Source of the DNA: JAHIZC01 sp043813305
GTDB lineage: Bacteria; Omnitrophota; Gorgyraeia; Gygaellales; Profunditerraquicolaceae
NCBI GenBank assembly: GCA_043813305.1
Contig: JBDRLC010000004.1
Location: 1-7,613 of the forward strand
Direction of reading: 5' to 3'
DNA: 7,613 bases
The position numbers and the translations under genes were made by a program. Below are positions 5,505 through 7,613 of this stretch, piece by piece (the stretch's first letter is position 1; each line of letters opens with the position of its first letter). The notes beneath the pieces are model-generated. The model was not told the origin of the DNA and made no database searches. It was given only the letters and a program-made list of their open reading frames with translations.

Positions 5505-5556
5505 GGACAGATAAGTTATGCCCTTCGAATTCGCTTAAGGCATAACTTATCTGTCC
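5505..5556. repeat. Palindrome III, 18-bp inverted repeat
   Basis: GGACAGATAAGTTATGCC (5505-5522) and its perfect reverse complement (5539-5556) enclose a 16-nt loop that itself holds the palindrome CGAATTCG (5526-5533). The GCATAACTTA core of its right arm (5540-5549) also occurs at palindrome I (5395-5404), linking the two. Confidence 0.85.
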
Positions 5557-5562
5557 TCACTT

Positions 5563-5590
5563 ATTATAGTCTAAACTATGAATATTGCAA
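5563..5590 (-). promoter_or_regulatory. Putative promoter for the chaperone gene
   Basis: On the minus strand, TTGCAA (5590-5585) is followed by 16 bp and a perfect TATAAT (5568-5563). The predicted start, about 5556-5557, coincides with the outer edge of palindrome III. The leader would be about 158 nt, made almost wholly of the three palindromes. Confidence 0.5.
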
Positions 5591-5628
5591 TTATAAAATC
5601 AACTCAGCAAGGGGTTCCCCCAAATCAC

Positions 5629-5657
5629 TTTACTTTTTAAATACGATAGGATATAAT
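5629..5657 (+). promoter_or_regulatory. Putative promoter for pilB
   Basis: TTTACT (5629-5634, 4/6 to the -35 consensus), 17 bp, then a perfect TATAAT (5652-5657). The start would be about 5664, giving a very short leader of about 15 nt that still includes AGAGG (5665-5669), 9 nt before the ATG at 5679. Confidence 0.6.
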
Positions 5658-5678
5658 CTACAATAGAGGTTTAATATC

Positions 5679-7397
5679 ATGCTTGAAAAGGATAATATTC
5701 TAATCGGAGATCTACTGATTAAGGAGGGCCTGATCACTCCCGAACAGTTAGAGTTGGGGCTTGCCCAGCAGAAAAAAACCGGTGACTTTATCTGTACAGC
5801 AATAATAAAATTAGGATTTGCCTCTCAGGAGAAAGTATTTAACGTACTCTCCCGCCATCTCAACATTCCTCATCTAAAATTAAAAGATAAAGATATTGAG
5901 CCTTTGATTATTCAGAAAGTCCCCGCTAAATTTTGTAATCATTATAAAATCATTCCCATAGATTTTAAAGATAATCTCCTGCTGGTTGCTATGACCGACC
6001 CTCTGGATGTACGTACCTTAGATGATATCAGGTTGTTATTGGGCTTAGAAGTAAAGGGTATCCTGGCAAGTGAGGTAGAGATACTGGAGGCGATCAGGAA
6101 ATATTACGGAGTAGGGGCGGAAACCTTGGAAAAAATAATCGCCCAGAAGGAACCGGAGGAAGTAAAAACCGAGGAAAAGGCAAACGAAGACCTGGAGAAT
6201 ATGGCAGAGGATGCCTCAATCATAAAATTTGTGAATCAGATATTGTTAGAAGCGGTTAAAAGCAGGGCGACAGATTTGCATTTTGAGCCTTTTCATAAAG
6301 AATTACGTACCAGGTTTAGGATAGACGGTATCCTTTACGATATAAACATTCCGGATTCGATACGCTATTTTCATCCCGCAATAGTCTCGCGGATAAAGAT
6401 TATGGCCGGGTTGAATATCGCCGAACATAGATTTCCTCAAGACGGCAGGATGAAAATCAAGATTAACGAAGAGGATCTTGATCTGCGCGTATCAATAATG
6501 CCCACCTCGTTCGGTGAGTCGGTACATATACGTATACTGAGTTCCGCGTTCTTTTTAGAGCTGGGAAAGTTAGGCCTTCTTCCGGAAGACCTCAAAATTA
6601 TCGAGCAAATGATCAAAAAGCCGCATGGGATAATTTTTGTCACCGGCCCTACCGGTTCCGGTAAATCTACGACTTTGTATGCCTCTTTGGCCCGGATAAA
6701 TTCTAGCGCAGTAAAGATTATTACCATAGAAGATCCTGTCGAATATCAGATAAGAGGGATTAATCAGGTTCAGGTTTCGCCGCAGATTGGGTTTACCTTT
6801 GCTACTGCGCTACGAAATATGTTGAGGCATGATCCGGATGTGATGATGGTCGGTGAAGTAAGAGACTATGAAACAGCGGAGATTGCCATAAGATCGGCGT
6901 TGACCGGCCACTTGGTATTTTCTACGCTGCATACCAATGACGCAGCCGGTGCAGTGACCAGGCTCTTGGATATGGGGATAGAGCCTTTTCTTGTTTCTTC
7001 TTCTTTAGAATGCCTGATTGCGCAAAGATTAGTCAGGTTGATCTGTCCTAAGTGTAAAGTACCGCTTTCGGATGGGAAGATTAATGAAATAATCGGACAA
7101 TTACAGGGTATAAATATTGACTTAGCAAAGGCGCAACTTTTCGAAGGGAAAGGTTGTGAAGACTGTAGGTTCACAGGCTATCGTGGCCGGACCGCTATAT
7201 ATGAAATACTGGTAGTAAACGAAACGATTAGAGAATTAGTGCTTAATCGTGCCTCCAGCCAGCAGATAAAGCAGAAGGCCGTCTCTTTGGGTATGCGTAC
7301 GCTTCGTCAGGATGGAGTGCAGAAGGCCTTAAGAGGCCTTACTACCTTTACCGAGGTTATTCGAGTAACCCAGCAGGAAGAACTACCTGAACTTTAA
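5679..7397 (+). CDS. pilB: Type IV pilus / type II secretion assembly ATPase (PilB/GspE)
   Basis: This 572-residue cytoplasmic hexameric ATPase powers pilus or pseudopilus assembly. The N-terminal MshEN/T2SSE_N region (about 8-145) has IGDLLIKEGLITPEQL and TDPLDVRTLDDI. A Glu/Lys-rich linker follows (about 155-178). The catalytic core shows the Asp box around LEAVKSRATDLHFEP (190-204), Walker A GPTGSGKST (323-331), ITIEDPVEYQI (348-358), Walker B MMVGEVRD (389-396) and the His box ALTGHLVFSTLHTND (407-421). A zinc-binding tetracysteine is complete: C456, C459, C493, C496. Length fits PilB better than the usual GspE (about 500), but the two families cannot be separated with certainty. The c-di-GMP-binding pattern is degenerate (see findings). 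A GIY-YIG gene follows 21 nt after the stop, where further pilus genes might have been expected. Confidence 0.92.
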   Translation: MLEKDNILIGDLLIKEGLITPEQLELGLAQQKKTGDFICTAIIKLGFASQEKVFNVLSRHLNIPHLKLKDKDIEPLIIQKVPAKFCNHYKIIPIDFKDNLLLVAMTDPLDVRTLDDIRLLLGLEVKGILASEVEILEAIRKYYGVGAETLEKIIAQKEPEEVKTEEKANEDLENMAEDASIIKFVNQILLEAVKSRATDLHFEPFHKELRTRFRIDGILYDINIPDSIRYFHPAIVSRIKIMAGLNIAEHRFPQDGRMKIKINEEDLDLRVSIMPTSFGESVHIRILSSAFFLELGKLGLLPEDLKIIEQMIKKPHGIIFVTGPTGSGKSTTLYASLARINSSAVKIITIEDPVEYQIRGINQVQVSPQIGFTFATALRNMLRHDPDVMMVGEVRDYETAEIAIRSALTGHLVFSTLHTNDAAGAVTRLLDMGIEPFLVSSSLECLIAQRLVRLICPKCKVPLSDGKINEIIGQLQGINIDLAKAQLFEGKGCEDCRFTGYRGRTAIYEILVVNETIRELVLNRASSQQIKQKAVSLGMRTLRQDGVQKALRGLTTFTEVIRVTQQEELPEL

Positions 7398-7414
7398 CCC
7401 CGTTAAAGATACCT
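7398..7414. repeat. Possible deleted copy of the CCCGTTAGAAAT repeat
   Basis: CCCCGTTA directly joined to AGATACCT (7398-7414) matches the copy at 7574-7597, where the same two 8-mers occur in the same order separated by GAAATGAC. It begins right after the pilB TAA. CTTTAAC (7392-7398) and GTTAAAG (7402-7408) also make a 7-bp stem with a 3-nt loop here. Short, so chance is possible. Confidence 0.4.
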
Positions 7415-7418
7415 ACTC

Positions 7419-7613
7419 ATGCTATATACCTACGTAATCAAGAGCAAAAAAGACAACAAGTATTATACGGGTTCAACCGCTGATTTACGGAAACGCTTCA
7501 GGGAACATAATCAGAATAAAGTAACTTCTACTAAGAATAGAGGACCTTTTGAGTTGATATATTATGAGGCTTGCCCCGTTAGAAATGACAGATACCTCTG
7601 GCATCTTATTTCT
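7419..7613 (+). CDS. GIY-YIG nuclease domain protein, truncated by the window end
   Basis: The reading frame is open for 65 codons from ATG 7419 to the last base. The translation starts MLYTYVIKSKKDNKYYTGST, with TYV and YYTG in place of the textbook GIY and YIG strands, then DLRKRFREHN with the catalytic-type Arg. It continues with TKNRGPFELIYYEAC. This is a small stand-alone GIY-YIG protein of the UvrC N-terminal/YhbQ type, normally about 80-100 residues. In relatives I remember, the segment after YYEA carries a Glu (E-x-AxxREKxLK type). Here it is replaced by PVRNDRYLWHLIS, encoded by a palindromic repeat copy. No Shine-Dalgarno is visible; the pilB stop is 21 nt upstream. Role (DNA repair, selfish endonuclease or other) is unknown. 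Confidence 0.8.
   Translation, partial: MLYTYVIKSKKDNKYYTGSTADLRKRFREHNQNKVTSTKNRGPFELIYYEACPVRNDRYLWHLIS
7575..7613. repeat. Second CCCGTTAGAAAT palindromic repeat, inside the GIY-YIG gene
   Basis: CCCGTTAGAAAT (7575-7586) is identical over 12 bp to the left arm at 1072-1083. The window ends on ATTTCT (7608-7613), complementary to AGAAAT (7581-7586). If the palindrome is complete, the next bases should be AACGGG or AACGGGG. AGAT (7590-7593) and ATCT (7603-7606) form an inner stem. The repeat core differs from the copy at 1071-1119; only the arms are shared. Confidence 0.7.

Noticed and set aside
5397..5556. CRISPR array or riboswitch in the divergent region
   Set aside because: The palindromes are not equal-length repeats with spacers, and I recognise no known riboswitch core.
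5609..5621. AAGGGGTTCCCCC as an operator site
   Set aside because: Only 4-bp arms with a 2-nt centre; too short to claim, although it lies close to the pilB promoter.

Overview
The window looks like a piece of a strictly anaerobic, Gram-negative-type bacterium. Reasons: a four-subunit pyruvate/2-oxoacid:ferredoxin oxidoreductase with its own ferredoxin, a ferritin-like protein, a PpiD/SurA-type membrane-anchored periplasmic chaperone and a PilB/GspE secretion ATPase. Moderate GC, this gene mix, and a small GIY-YIG gene associated with a palindromic repeat remind me of uncultured candidate phyla such as Omnitrophota. That placement is an impression from memory, not proven by the sequence.

Layout. 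1-174: C-terminal end of a radical SAM/SPASM protein. A near-consensus sigma70-type promoter (TTGACA, 17 bp, TATTAT) overlaps its stop codon and probably drives a plus-strand operon, porC-porD-porA-porB-ferritin-like-ferredoxin (233-3971). The POR complex would oxidise pyruvate (or a related 2-oxoacid) and CoA to acetyl-CoA and CO2 and pass electrons to ferredoxin. The last gene encodes a plausible acceptor, and the ferritin-like protein would manage iron or oxidants next to this oxygen-sensitive iron-sulfur enzyme. The operon meets a convergent gene tail to tail (4-bp overlap). That gene (5398-3968, minus strand) encodes a PpiD/SurA-like chaperone with an N-terminal membrane anchor. A divergent intergenic region (5399-5678) holds three consecutive strong palindromes and promoters facing both ways. 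pilB (5679-7397) follows, then a GIY-YIG nuclease gene that runs off the window end.

The least ordinary content is foldback DNA placed at gene starts. A 13-bp inverted repeat lies between porD and porA. Its loop carries the Shine-Dalgarno sequence and its right arm ends on the A of the porA start codon. The same arm sequence (CCCGTTAGAAAT) recurs inside the GIY-YIG gene in the same reading frame, and an apparently deleted copy sits between the pilB stop and the GIY-YIG start. The ferredoxin leader has three degenerate repeat units, each with a CCTTG able to pair with the ferredoxin Shine-Dalgarno region. The chaperone leader is nearly all palindrome, and its start codon lies in one arm. The working hypothesis is that these are small mobile palindromic elements, one family possibly linked to GIY-YIG nucleases, that have been captured as leaders and translation-start regions.
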